A stretch of DNA of 34,483 nt, taken from positions 1 to 34,483 of the forward strand of contig JAHJDG010000162.1 in the NCBI GenBank assembly GCA_018812265.1, read 5' to 3'. A program made the position numbers and the translations under genes. Shown in pieces: positions 16,835 to 24,748 of the stretch. The notes below the pieces were generated by a model that was not told where the DNA came from, did not search any database, and saw nothing but the letters and a program-made list of their open reading frames with translations. Every line of letters starts with the position of its first letter. Position 1 is the stretch's first letter. Origin of the DNA: a bacterium. GTDB lineage: Bacteria > Electryoneota > RPQS01.

Positions 16835-17868
16835 TTCAGTAGCCGCACGACGGAACGGCAAACGTCCGCGGGCGGGATCTTTCGCAAGCATTGGCGTTTC
16901 GCGCAATCGGCTCTCGTGCATCGCGGCCGCAAATCACACGGCGCAATCAGCAGGAGATCGCGCGGATTCTGCGCGTCGTGCCAGTTCGCGGGACGCCCCG
17001 CCCCGAAATAGGCGACGGTCGGTATCCCGCAGGCGGCGGCGATGTGCTTGGGTGCCGAATCCGGGCCGGTGTACGCGCTCACCCGGCGGTACAATGCGGC
17101 GAGCGTTGTCGTTCGCGCATCTTCAAGATGGGGTATGGGCCGATTCAATACGCCAATCGCTTGTTTCGCCAATGCGGTTTCCCCCGGCCCTGAAGTGACA
17201 ATAACGCTCAGTCCCTCCGCCTGCAAACCCGCGATTACTTGAGCGGTGAGATCCGGCGGATAGAATTTCGCGGGATTGGCGGTGCCTGTGGCAACGGCAA
17301 CGAGCGGGCGAGAGCAATCTACTTGCTCAAGCAAGGCGTTAATCCGGTTTCTTGCTTCTTCGGAATGGTGGTCCGAATAGATCTCCAACTCACGCCCCGC
17401 CGACTCGACGCCCAATCGCTCGAGAATCTTCAGCCGCAGGTCCACCGCGTAGAGATCGCGATCCTCCGCTTCCTCAACCGCGTGATGGGTATAACCCCAT
17501 CGTCGGCCCAGGCGATCCAGACCGACCCGAACGCGCGCGCCCGTAAGATACGTATATTGCGCGCTGCGGGGATTGGAGAAAAAATCCACCACCCAGTCGT
17601 AGCGGCGGTGGCGAAGCTGGCGGGCGATGCGCAGGAAAGACCGAATCGTTCGGTCGGTGGGGGCGACGAGAACCTCCCTGACGTAGGGATTCCCCCCAAA
17701 GACCTCGACGCACGGCGGTTGCGTGAGAAAATCCAGCGCGGCATCCGGGAACCGCTTGGCCAACGCGCGGACGGCCGGAGTACAGAGCAGTGCATCCCCG
17801 ATCCGCCGAAGCTGAGTTACGAGGATCCGTTCCGGTGCGGGAAACGTCTTCTTGCCGCGCAGGATCAT
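16813..17868 (-). CDS. Glycosyltransferase family 9 (LPS heptosyltransferase-like)
   Basis: The 351-residue protein is of typical GT9 (WaaF/WaaC) length. It opens with ILVTQLRRIGDALLCTPAVRAL, the GT9 start motif. It has an YDWVVDFFSNPRSA-type strand and the C-terminal acceptor/nucleotide signature YTGPDSAPKHIAAACGIPTV followed by AYFG. A cluster of cysteines near the C-terminus (PCDLRPRCTRADCAKRQC) is also common in the family. It would transfer heptose or another sugar from an activated donor to lipid A-core or a related lipoglycan on the cytoplasmic face. It overlaps the upstream membrane-protein gene by 4 nt and completes a three-gene operon with the MsbA-like exporter. Confidence 0.9.
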   Translation of the reverse strand: MILRGKKTFPAPERILVTQLRRIGDALLCTPAVRALAKRFPDAALDFLTQPPCVEVFGGNPYVREVLVAPTDRTIRSFLRIARQLRHRRYDWVVDFFSNPRSAQYTYLTGARVRVGLDRLGRRWGYTHHAVEEAEDRDLYAVDLRLKILERLGVESAGRELEIYSDHHSEEARNRINALLEQVDCSRPLVAVATGTANPAKFYPPDLTAQVIAGLQAEGLSVIVTSGPGETALAKQAIGVLNRPIPHLEDARTTTLAALYRRVSAYTGPDSAPKHIAAACGIPTVAYFGAGRPANWHDAQNPRDLLLIAPCDLRPRCTRADCAKRQCLRKIPPADVCRSVVRLLKKQETQS

Positions 17869-19100
17869 GAGCGAAGACGCGGTCGGAGTCGCGATCTCAG
17901 CACAAAATGAAGTACCAACGCCAAGACCGAAGCTCCGCCGATGAGCAGTGCGAGCGCCGGCAGTCCGACGGACGCTTCGAAACCGACGGGTTCTTCCAAC
18001 GTAAGAATCGGTACGCGCGTATCGAGAATGCGGCCGAACAGAATAGCGCTCGCGACCAGGAAAGCAAAGCTCCAGAGAGGCAAGCGATGGAGAGTGGTCC
18101 AGACAAGGCCGGTTGCCGCGAAAACGAAAACGGCGGCGACCGGCAGCCGCACGACGGGTATCCCCGCTATCTGCGACGATGAAGCGACGGGCACGGCGAG
18201 GAGGACGAGCGCGGCGATCAGAGCAACCGGCAAGCGAACAGCGGAGACTTCGCGCGCTTGACTTGCGGCGAAATCGGCGAATTGCACGTCAGCGGCCAGG
18301 AGAGCGAGGAGGGCGGCGGAACCGGCCGCGGCAGCGCTCATCCCGGTCGGAAGCACGGTGATCGAGACGATCACCAGAACCAACGCGGCGGACGCGTCGA
18401 GCCACCAACGTGGAATCTCGGAACGTCGAATTGCCAACAGCCAAACGGCTGGAACAACAAACAGAATCCACGGTAGCCACGGCAGAACGAGCAATGCGGG
18501 AGTCTCCGCCTCGCCCGGCGTGACCGTTTCGAGAGTCGGAACCCCGACGTTGAACTGAAAGCGCGACAGAGCGCCGGCAACATGGGCAAGGATCATGAGC
18601 CAAAACGAGAGCGCTCGCGCTTTTCGCGCTTTCCGGGCGGCAAGGCCGGCCGCGAAGAGGATTCCCAGCGTGCCCGGAAAGAAGCCGAACATATAGCCGG
18701 AGAAGAGCAGAAGCGCGCTGAGCATGGCCGCGAAGTACGGCCATTCTTCGCCCGTGGCTCGCGACGCCAACCAAATTCCCAGCGCCGTTACGAGCATGGC
18801 TCCCGCGACCGCCAGCGAGCCGGGCTCGCTGGCGATCATTCCGGTGGCAGGAAGGGAACAGAATACGGCGGCGGCATAGACTCCGCGGCCGATTCCCAGA
18901 ATGCGCTCCGCGGCGTCGTACACGAGCCCGAGCGACAGCACCGCGGCCGCGAGCGTGGCGAACAGGAGCGGCCGTTCCAGAAACGGCAGTTCCCAAGCCC
19001 GCAGTAGAAACGGCCCCCAGCCGATCGCCATGAGCAACAGGACGAGCAGCGTGCCGACAAGCTTCTCGGAGGTGGTCGGTTGGACGGCGGTGGATGTCAT
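17865..19100 (-). CDS. Polytopic membrane protein of unknown function
   Basis: The protein has 411 residues from the ATG at 19100; a TTG at 19154 would add 18 hydrophilic residues overlapping the ABC gene. About ten or eleven hydrophobic segments are visible, many rich in Ala, Leu and Val (LVGTLLVLLLMAIGWGPFLL first). A short acidic loop follows the first helix, and the C-terminus is strongly basic (RSRLRPRLRS). Length and topology vaguely resemble GT-C glycosyltransferases (GT39/83-like), but no DxD/ExD catalytic loop is convincing, so no enzyme is claimed. It lies between an MsbA-like lipid flippase and a GT9 enzyme, which suggests a role in lipoglycan assembly or export. Confidence 0.7.
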   Translation of the reverse strand: MTSTAVQPTTSEKLVGTLLVLLLMAIGWGPFLLRAWELPFLERPLLFATLAAAVLSLGLVYDAAERILGIGRGVYAAAVFCSLPATGMIASEPGSLAVAGAMLVTALGIWLASRATGEEWPYFAAMLSALLLFSGYMFGFFPGTLGILFAAGLAARKARKARALSFWLMILAHVAGALSRFQFNVGVPTLETVTPGEAETPALLVLPWLPWILFVVPAVWLLAIRRSEIPRWWLDASAALVLVIVSITVLPTGMSAAAAGSAALLALLAADVQFADFAASQAREVSAVRLPVALIAALVLLAVPVASSSQIAGIPVVRLPVAAVFVFAATGLVWTTLHRLPLWSFAFLVASAILFGRILDTRVPILTLEEPVGFEASVGLPALALLIGGASVLALVLHFVLRSRLRPRLRS

Positions 19101-19128
19101 CGGTGAGCGATCAGTACCCGAAAGGGCT

Positions 19129-20961
19129 TCACGCCTTCGGCTTTTCGTGTTCAAGAAGCGACATCAACGTTGCATAGAGCGGACTGGACGCTTGCAGCTC
19201 CGCGTGAGTTCCCACCGCCGAAATGCGCCCTCCGTCGAGCAGAACGACGCGGCTGGCGAATTGAATGCTGCTCTGGCGGTGAGCGATGATGATTACGGTG
19301 CGCTCGCGGAAGAGTTCGTCCAGCGCGCGCTGAATCAAACGCTCCGATTCGTTGTCCAGCGCCGACGTTGCTTCGTCGAAAATCAGAATCGGTGCATCCC
19401 GCAAAAGCGCCCGCGCGATGGCGAGCCGTTGCCGTTGTCCGCCCGAGAGCTGCAAACCCCGCTCGCCGATCACCGTCTCCAGTCCCTTGGGAAGCTCGGA
19501 GACGAAACCTTCCGCCTGCGCGCGCCGCAGAACGTCACGCAACCGGTCTTCGGAAACCTCACCCAGGCCGTAGGCGATGTTGTAGCGCACCGATTCGTTG
19601 AAAAGAAAAACGTCCTGGCTGACGGTGCTCACCGTCGAGCGCAATGATTTCAGCGTGATATCTTTCGTCGGCACGCCGTCCCAGAGAATCCGGCCCTCCT
19701 GCACGTCGTAGAAGCGCGGAATCAGATTGGCCAGAGTGGTCTTGCCGCTGCCGCTGCGGCCGACCAGCGCGATGCGCTCGTTGCGGCGGATGGCGAGACT
19801 CACGTCCTTCAGAATCCAGTCGGGCGAGGTGTCATAGCGGAAGAAAACGCGATCGAATTCGATTTCCTTCGTCAGCCGTTGTACGTCGCAGCGGCCGCGA
19901 TCCAAGACCTCAATGGATTCCTCGAAGATCGTTTGCAGGCGACTTCCCGCGGCGGCGCCGACTTGAAGGCTGTTGTGGATGGTGCCGATGTTGCGCACCG
20001 GAGCGAGAACGGCAAATAGGATAACGATGAAGCGCATGAAATCCTCGGCGTCCAGCAGTTGCCCGGCCAACACGCTCTGCCCGCCGATCAGCAGCACCAG
20101 CGCGATAATGACGACGCCGATGGTCTCGGAGACGGGCGATGCCATGCGATCCAGCCGCAGCAGCCGCACGGCGTGACGGAAGAGCGCTTCCGACTGTTTC
20201 TCGAACCGGCGGATTTCATGATTCTCGGTACCGAAGGCTTTAACGACCCGAGCGCCGGTGATGGATTCCTGTAAATGCGAGCTGAGTTCGCCAAGCTGCG
20301 CCTGAATGCGGGCGCTTTTCCGCTTCAGGCTGCGGCCGATCACTCGATAGACGAATCCGAACAGCGGCGCAATCACGGTGATCGTTAGTGTGAGCTGCCA
20401 CGAAATCGAGAGGAGGATAGCGTACAGCGTCAGCGCCGTCAGCGGTTCGCGCAGCATCAGCGTGAACGCGCGCTGGAACATGTTGCTAACGATCGCGACG
20501 TCGTTCATCACGTTGCTCATCAGCTCCCCGGTCGGCCGGCGGTCGTAGTAGCGGAACGGCAGGCGGGCGACGTGCTCGAAGAGACGGTCGCGCAGATCGC
20601 GAACCATGCGCTGTTCGACGTACGTCACGAAATGAAGCTGGCCATAGGCGAAGAGGTTCTTCAGCGCGAACATGATAATCAGCGCGATGCACAGCCGGGG
20701 CAGCATGATTGAAGAGTCGCCGCCTCCGCCGATCGCGTTCCACGACCAGGCTTTGAACGATTCGTAGATTCCTTCCAGCCCCCCGGAGGTCACCGGAAGG
20801 ACTTCGTTTGTGCCCGGAATAAAAATGACTTTCAGCACCGGCGCCACCAGCCATAGCGAGGCCGCATTGAAGGTCACGAAAAAGAGCGTGCACACGCCCA
20901 TCGCGATGAGCGGGCCGGGATATTGTTTGAAGGGATTGAGGAAGCGAAAGTAGGTGATCAT
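19129..20961 (-). CDS. MsbA-like ABC exporter (fused membrane and ATPase domains)
   Basis: The 610-residue half-transporter has a six-helix membrane domain over residues about 15-345. Its ATPase domain has Walker A GRSGSGKTT (401-409), Q-loop VSQD near 447-450, signature LSGGQ (505-509), Walker B ILIFDE (525-530) with catalytic Glu, D-loop SALD, and H-loop AHR near 561. It is of the MsbA/lipid-A-flippase type in length and layout and sits at the head of an operon with a GT9 transferase, so export of lipid A-core or a similar lipid-linked molecule is likely. Multidrug or peptide export cannot be excluded from sequence alone. Confidence 0.9.
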   Translation of the reverse strand: MITYFRFLNPFKQYPGPLIAMGVCTLFFVTFNAASLWLVAPVLKVIFIPGTNEVLPVTSGGLEGIYESFKAWSWNAIGGGGDSSIMLPRLCIALIIMFALKNLFAYGQLHFVTYVEQRMVRDLRDRLFEHVARLPFRYYDRRPTGELMSNVMNDVAIVSNMFQRAFTLMLREPLTALTLYAILLSISWQLTLTITVIAPLFGFVYRVIGRSLKRKSARIQAQLGELSSHLQESITGARVVKAFGTENHEIRRFEKQSEALFRHAVRLLRLDRMASPVSETIGVVIIALVLLIGGQSVLAGQLLDAEDFMRFIVILFAVLAPVRNIGTIHNSLQVGAAAGSRLQTIFEESIEVLDRGRCDVQRLTKEIEFDRVFFRYDTSPDWILKDVSLAIRRNERIALVGRSGSGKTTLANLIPRFYDVQEGRILWDGVPTKDITLKSLRSTVSTVSQDVFLFNESVRYNIAYGLGEVSEDRLRDVLRRAQAEGFVSELPKGLETVIGERGLQLSGGQRQRLAIARALLRDAPILIFDEATSALDNESERLIQRALDELFRERTVIIIAHRQSSIQFASRVVLLDGGRISAVGTHAELQASSPLYATLMSLLEHEKPKA

Positions 20962-21009
20962 AGCATAGAACTCATTTCAATAATAATGGATGGGGATTTT
21001 TGTCCCCGT

Positions 21010-21029
21010 GGGGCCTCTCCAGAGGCCCC
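21010..21029. repeat. Hairpin repeat, copy A
   Basis: A 9-bp perfect inverted repeat, GGGGCCTCT/AGAGGCCCC, with a CC loop. It differs from copy B by two paired substitutions that keep the stem intact. Confidence 0.75.
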
Positions 21030-21054
21030 CGTCCGATCGGCAGGACAGTGGAGG

Positions 21055-21074
21055 GGTGACTCTGGAGAGTCACC
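21055..21074. repeat. Hairpin repeat, copy B
   Basis: A 9-bp perfect inverted repeat, GGTGACTCT/AGAGTCACC, with a GG loop, placed 45 nt after copy A. Its GTGACTC/GAGTCAC core is shared with copy C. Confidence 0.75.
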
Positions 21075-21095
21075 ACCGGGAGGAGGTTGGAGTGA

Positions 21096-21129
21096 TCGCC
21101 GTTGTGACTCTCCTGAGTCGCAATGGCGA
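21096..21129. repeat. Hairpin repeat, copy C (34-nt form)
   Basis: The layout is an outer TCGCC/GGCGA stem, a 1x1 internal position, a 9-bp inner stem TTGTGACTC/GAGTCGCAA with one T-G wobble, and a TCCT loop. The same 34-nt layout recurs at 31854. Confidence 0.75.
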
Positions 21130-21148
21130 GTTTTTCGGTTGTGTTTCG

Positions 21149-21185
21149 ACCCCCCTTGATCCCCCCTTTGTCTAAGAGGGGAAGG
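21149..21185 (-). repeat. G-run hairpin repeat, copy 1 (inverted)
   Basis: Read on the minus strand, it runs from CCTTCCCC through a short loop to GGGGGGATC and AAGGGGGGT. The order and spacing match the copies at 21285 and 22871: a C run, a loop, a G run, a TTAG/ATCA-like tetramer, and a second G run ending in T. Confidence 0.65.
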
Positions 21186-21249
21186 CGGAAAGCGCATATC
21201 CATGCGCGCTACGCGAAGAGGCACACTGCCGTGCGGCACTACCCGCGAT

Positions 21250-21280
21250 TTCATCGTTCATCCCTCATCCTTCATCCCTT
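21250..21280. repeat. Short tandem TTCATCC-like repeats
   Basis: About four imperfect units of 7-8 nt (TCATCG, TTCATCCC, TCATCC, TTCATCCC) lie directly between the two G-run repeats. They resemble the short tandemly repeated heptamers found in repeat-rich intergenic DNA of several phyla. No function can be read from them. Confidence 0.55.
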
Positions 21281-21284
21281 GCGT

Positions 21285-21323
21285 GCCCCCCACGAAGTGG
21301 AGGGAGACTGGGGATAGTGGGGG
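21285..21323 (+). repeat. G-run hairpin repeat, copy 2
   Basis: The sequence runs CCCCCCAC-GAA-GTGGAGGG, then ACTGGGGATAG, then TGGGGGT. It abuts the stop codon of the methyltransferase frame (21324-21326). Confidence 0.65.
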
Positions 21324-23330
21324 TCAGGCCGCCGCGCCTTCCACGATTTGGATTTCTTCTTCGGTCAGGCCGTAGAGTTCATAGACGAGCTTGTCAATCT
21401 CGCGGTCGGTGGCGGCGATCTCTCGCTTGATCCGCTCCTCGTCACTGGGCAGCGTGGCCGACTTCACGTCCTTGTGCAGCTTCAGCATCTTCTCCACGAG
21501 CCGGACCAGCTTGTCGTGGCGGGCTTTGTCGGCTTTGTCGGATAGATTGGGATACGGCAGTCTCTTTATGTCGGCAATCGTTATTTGAGGAAAATCGTCT
21601 TTAACGGCTTGTGTGACCAATTTCATGTATAGATACGAGATGAGACGACTGTTTATAAGTCCGAGGAAAAATCGTATCTCGTCGTCTGGACTTCGACCGA
21701 GGATAGAATACAGGTTTTTGTTCGTGATGAACGATTCAGACGCTAGCGAAGACATGAGTCTGTGCTGGCGATTGGCGAGCCTTCGAAGCAGAATTCTCTT
21801 GTTTACAAACCACTCAATCTCTTTGGGTCTCTCCGCCATTTTATCGCCAAACTCTATCCATTTATTACAAACAGTGTTCATATCGTAACGATAGACATCT
21901 CCCTCAAAATAGCGATGGCTGTTGGCAGAGGTTTTTCGCGATGTGAGATATTTCTTGTCAAACAGTACACCGCGTTTGATGCGGATAACGTCTCCAAAGC
22001 ATCTGCTGTAGTGCTCACGAAGACGAGCTACCAACGAAACCGTGTCGGGGTCAAGCACTATTCTCAGGTCTTCTGAGGATAACCAATCATTTTGATTGAC
22101 TCGCCGATATTCACAATCATCAATCTCAACATGAGCTATCCTTTCCTTCTTTCCATATTCGTAGGTCATTGTCTTATGTGCCTCATCAGAAGCATCTGCG
22201 CCAATAACTATCACAACGGTGTCAATATACGCATCTTTGAAAACATCGAATGGCAGCATGAGTATGTGCGTGACCCGTTTCGCAAGGATCATACGTCGTA
22301 GCGGCACAAATAATGGTCCGCCTAACCATGCGGAAGGTACTATGTATGACAGAAGACCACCATTGCCAAGAAGAGCGAGACCGCGTTCTAAGAAATACGC
22401 ATAGATGTCTTTATAACCCGTCGCTGTTTCATACCTATTGGTTACAAAAGCATCCTGTTCTGTTGTGAATACCGCGCCGTACGGCGGATTTCCGATGACG
22501 GCGTCGAAGCCTCCGGCTTTCATGATCGTGCCGAAGCCGAGGCGGTCGTCGTGCCAGTCGAAGGGATTGATCCGCTGCCGCTCGTCCTCGGAAAGGTCGG
22601 GATGATCGGTGTAGAAATCGGGGCCGATGAGCGAATTGCCGCACTTGATGTTTTCGGAAAGATCGGGGAGCGCCCGAAAACCCAATCGAAGCTGTATGCC
22701 GATCGTGTCGCTGGTTTCGCCCTCGAGCACTTTGAGCAACAACGAGAGCTTGGTCACCTCCACCGCCTGCGGGTCAATGTCCACGCCGTAGATGTTGCTG
22801 AGGAGGATGCGCTTGCGCTCGCGGAGCGTGAGCCGCCACTGGCCGCGCGCGTCCTGATAGATCGGCGGAGCCTCTTTCCCCCTCCGCTTTGCGGGGGGGT
22901 TAGGGGGGGTAAGATACCACTGCAAGTGCCAGTCGAGCAAGTACTGATAGGCCCCGATCAGGAACGAACCGGAACCGCAGGCCGGATCCAAGACGCGCAG
23001 CTTCTCGACGTCTTTGGGCGTCTTGCCTTCGAGCAGTTTGCCCACCGTCTGCTTGACGATGTACTCGACGATGTAGGTAGGCGTGTAATAGACCCCGCCC
23101 GCCTTCTTGACCTCGGGCTTGTCCTCGACCTTGGCCTGATGCGACTTGGTGAGCCGAATGACCTTGCCCAGAAACTGCTCATACACCTGCCCCAGAATGT
23201 CGGCGGGAAACACTGAAAACTCGTAGGGACTGTCGGGATAATAGAGGCTGGTGATGATGCCCTTGAGAACGGTGTCGTCAATCTTGAGCTTGGGCGTCAG
23301 TGTATCGGGAGCCTCGGCCCGATCGGTCAC
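21324..23330 (-). pseudogene. Type IIG restriction-modification enzyme, methyltransferase and specificity part (3' section after an in-frame TAG)
   Basis: The 668 residues after the amber codon contain the helical linker (SPYEFSVFPADILGQVYEQF), an adenine-N6 methyltransferase core with motif I VLDPACGSGSF (113-123) and motif IV NPPY (281-284), then a TaqI/Eco57I-type target-recognition region and a coiled-coil-like C-terminus. It is in the same frame as the nuclease part at 23334-24185, separated only by TAG (23336-23334) and one AAG codon. The two parts together make about 953 codons, the usual size for a single-chain type IIG/L enzyme. A GTG at 23330 could restart translation and give a stand-alone methyltransferase, though its ribosome-binding site is weak. 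Residues 141-157 come from an inserted repeat. The recognition region (roughly 21560-22450) is visibly AT-richer than the flanks. Confidence 0.8.
22871..22911 (+). repeat. G-run hairpin repeat, copy 3, inside the methyltransferase frame
   Basis: CCCCCTCCGC-TTT-GCGGGGGGG forms a 9-bp stem with one wobble, followed by TTAGGGGGGGT, matching the copies at 21149 and 21285. On the coding (minus) strand it reads TPPNPPAKRRGKEAPP without disturbing the frame. Confidence 0.7.
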
Positions 23331-23333
23331 CTT

Positions 23334-24185
23334 CTAATAATGGAACAGCCCGCTGTTGTAGCGCTCGTCGGCCTGATGGAACAGATCGAAGAGCTTGGGA
23401 TAGACGTCCCGCTGTTTGTGAAGCGAGCGCAGCCGCTCGTATTCCTCGATTCCGCGATCTTCGCAGACGCGCAGGAACACCAACCGGTCAATCGTCTTGG
23501 CCACGGCATAGTTGAGTTCGCGCACGCTGAGCTTGCGATTGCGGAGCGCGAGGTTGCGGGCCAGCACCTCCCGCCACGACTCGATTTCTTTGAGAAATTC
23601 CTCGTCAACCTCGGCCGTCCCCCGCTTGCCTTTTACCGCCTCCGCATAGCGGTCGAAATCCCCGCGCCACACCGCCGGCTTGGAGAAGATCGCTGCGATC
23701 TCGTCCCACACCCGTAAGTAGTCCGCGTATTCCCAGTAGTGAATGCGGGCCACCGAAGGCTTGTCCTCCTTGTCGGGACGGCGGCGGCAATCGTAAACGG
23801 CGAATTCCTTGAAATTAGTCAGAATCGAGAGCGGCAGCTTGGCCGACCACGCATAGCGGCGAAGCTGGAACGCCGCCCGCGGGTCCCGCTGAACGTGCAC
23901 GAGCGGACTCTTCGCCTCCATGAAGAATTTCCGCGTGGCCCCCACCCGAAACGTGCAATCGGGAGCCTTGGGACTGTCGCCGACGCGGATCGTTCCCTCG
24001 TGGACCACGTCTTTGTAGGCATCCGCCGTGTCCTCCTCGTGACCCACATCCCAGCCCAGCGCCTCGAAGAATGGGTCGAGGAACTCTTTGCGAACCTGCT
24101 CCTCGTTGTAGGAGGGGGAGTGGTACGCGTCGTAGTCGCGGCGGAAGCGTTCCACCAACTGTACGATGTTGTCGGGTGGGGTCAC
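23334..24185 (-). pseudogene. Type IIG restriction-modification enzyme, nuclease part (5' section before an in-frame TAG)
   Basis: The 283 residues begin at GTG 24185 and end at TAG. The N-terminus is a PD-(D/E)xK nuclease of the type fused to adenine methyltransferases: a GWD strand near 44-46, Asp76 (APDCTF), and Glu90-Ala-Lys92 (FFMEAKSP) as the catalytic set. The segment from 180 on (DEEFLKEIESWREVLARNLA, then LNYAVAKTIDRLVFLRVCED) is the helical connector that normally runs without a break into the methyltransferase. The frame ends with YNSGLFHY, where intact relatives, as I recall them, continue with a charged residue such as Glu; GAG to TAG is a single change. If translation stops here the product is a nuclease fragment without a methyltransferase, probably inactive because these enzymes rely on the fused domains. 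Confidence 0.8.
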
Positions 24186-24227
24186 AGGGGAAAGTGGCTT
24201 CTGAGTATTTGTGAACGGCAGGCTATC

Positions 24228-24256
24228 AATATCACCAAATTCCCGTCAAATGTCAA
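24228..24256 (-). promoter_or_regulatory. Sigma-70 promoter of the restriction-modification gene
   Basis: On the minus strand a perfect TTGACA (24256-24251) and GATATT (24233-24228) are separated by 17 nt. The predicted start is near 24221, about 36 nt before the GTG at 24185. Confidence 0.6.
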
Positions 24257-24322
24257 AAGCACCTTTCAACCCCGAAACATGAGTTCCCTACCGGGAGTTC
24301 AAACCGTAGAAGATTCCGCGCC

Positions 24323-24351
24323 TTGACTCGGGAATAGGCTTTGCTTATATT
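24323..24351 (+). promoter_or_regulatory. Strong sigma-70 promoter of the feo operon
   Basis: TTGACT (24323-24328) and TATATT (24346-24351) with a 17-nt spacer each match the consensus at five of six positions. A second, weaker pair (TTCTGA at 24397, TAATAT at 24420, also 17 nt apart) lies closer to the gene. Confidence 0.65.
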
Positions 24352-24378
24352 GCAGTAGTGTTTTGTGTTTTACCCAAG

Positions 24379-24396
24379 TGTTAGAAGCATCTAACA
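24379..24396. promoter_or_regulatory. Palindromic operator candidate upstream of feoA (DtxR/IdeR-like)
   Basis: TGTTAGA-AGCA-TCTAACA is a perfect 7+7 inverted repeat. Its TTAGA-N4-TCTAA core has the half-site style and spacing of DtxR-family iron boxes (TTAGG-N4-CCTAA). It lies about 20 nt downstream of the strong promoter's likely start and just upstream of the second -35, where a bound repressor would block both. The regulator is not encoded in the window. Confidence 0.5.
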
Positions 24397-24440
24397 TTCT
24401 GATGAGATGTAATCTTTTGTAATATTTTGTCTTACTGCAT

Positions 24441-24746
24441 ATGACCACCATAGATACTCCCCACACCGCCAATTTCATGGCCGCCAGCGCAGCCGTTCCG
24501 CTTGCCGAGATGCCTCTGGGCGGCCGATTTCGGGTAATGGCCGTTGACGAGACCCGCGAGAGCCTGCTGCGGCTCATGGAAATGGGCCTGACACCCGGCG
24601 TAGAAGCGGTTCTCGAACGCACCGCCCCCCTCAAGACTCCTCTCTCAATCCGCCTGCCCGGCTGCGTCCTGGCCGTTCGCCTCGATGACGCGCGCCGGAT
24701 TTTTGTCGTTCCTCTCCCCAGCTCACCGGACGATCCCGCACCGTAA
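24441..24746 (+). CDS. feoA: FeoA-family protein
   Basis: The 101-residue protein has its FeoA SH3-like domain at about residues 20-95: PLAEMPLGGRFRVMAV, then LLRLMEMGLTPGVEAVLER, then PLSIRLPGCVLAVRLDDARRI. FeoA helps FeoB take up ferrous iron, acting at its cytoplasmic side. The ATG at 24441 has no Shine-Dalgarno sequence; an internal ATG at 24477 is equally poorly supplied and would trim 12 residues outside the domain. It is followed 2 nt later by feoB. Confidence 0.9.
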   Translation: MTTIDTPHTANFMAASAAVPLAEMPLGGRFRVMAVDETRESLLRLMEMGLTPGVEAVLERTAPLKTPLSIRLPGCVLAVRLDDARRIFVVPLPSSPDDPAP

Positions 24747-24748
24747 CC

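Larger units (their letters stand above)
20962..21323. other. Gene-free, repeat-rich gap
   Basis: This 362-nt stretch lies between two minus-strand genes and holds no convincing reading frame. It contains three short hairpin repeats (21010-21129), two copies of a G/C-run repeat in opposite orientations (21149-21185 and 21285-21323) and short TTCATCC-type tandem repeats (21250-21280). It marks the border between the lipoglycan operon and the restriction-modification gene. Confidence 0.8.

Noticed and set aside
21010-21129. Regularly spaced hairpins considered as a small CRISPR array
   Set aside because: Only three units, repeats of about 20 nt that are not identical, spacers of 25-27 nt, and no cas genes; the paired changes indicate a hairpin family instead.
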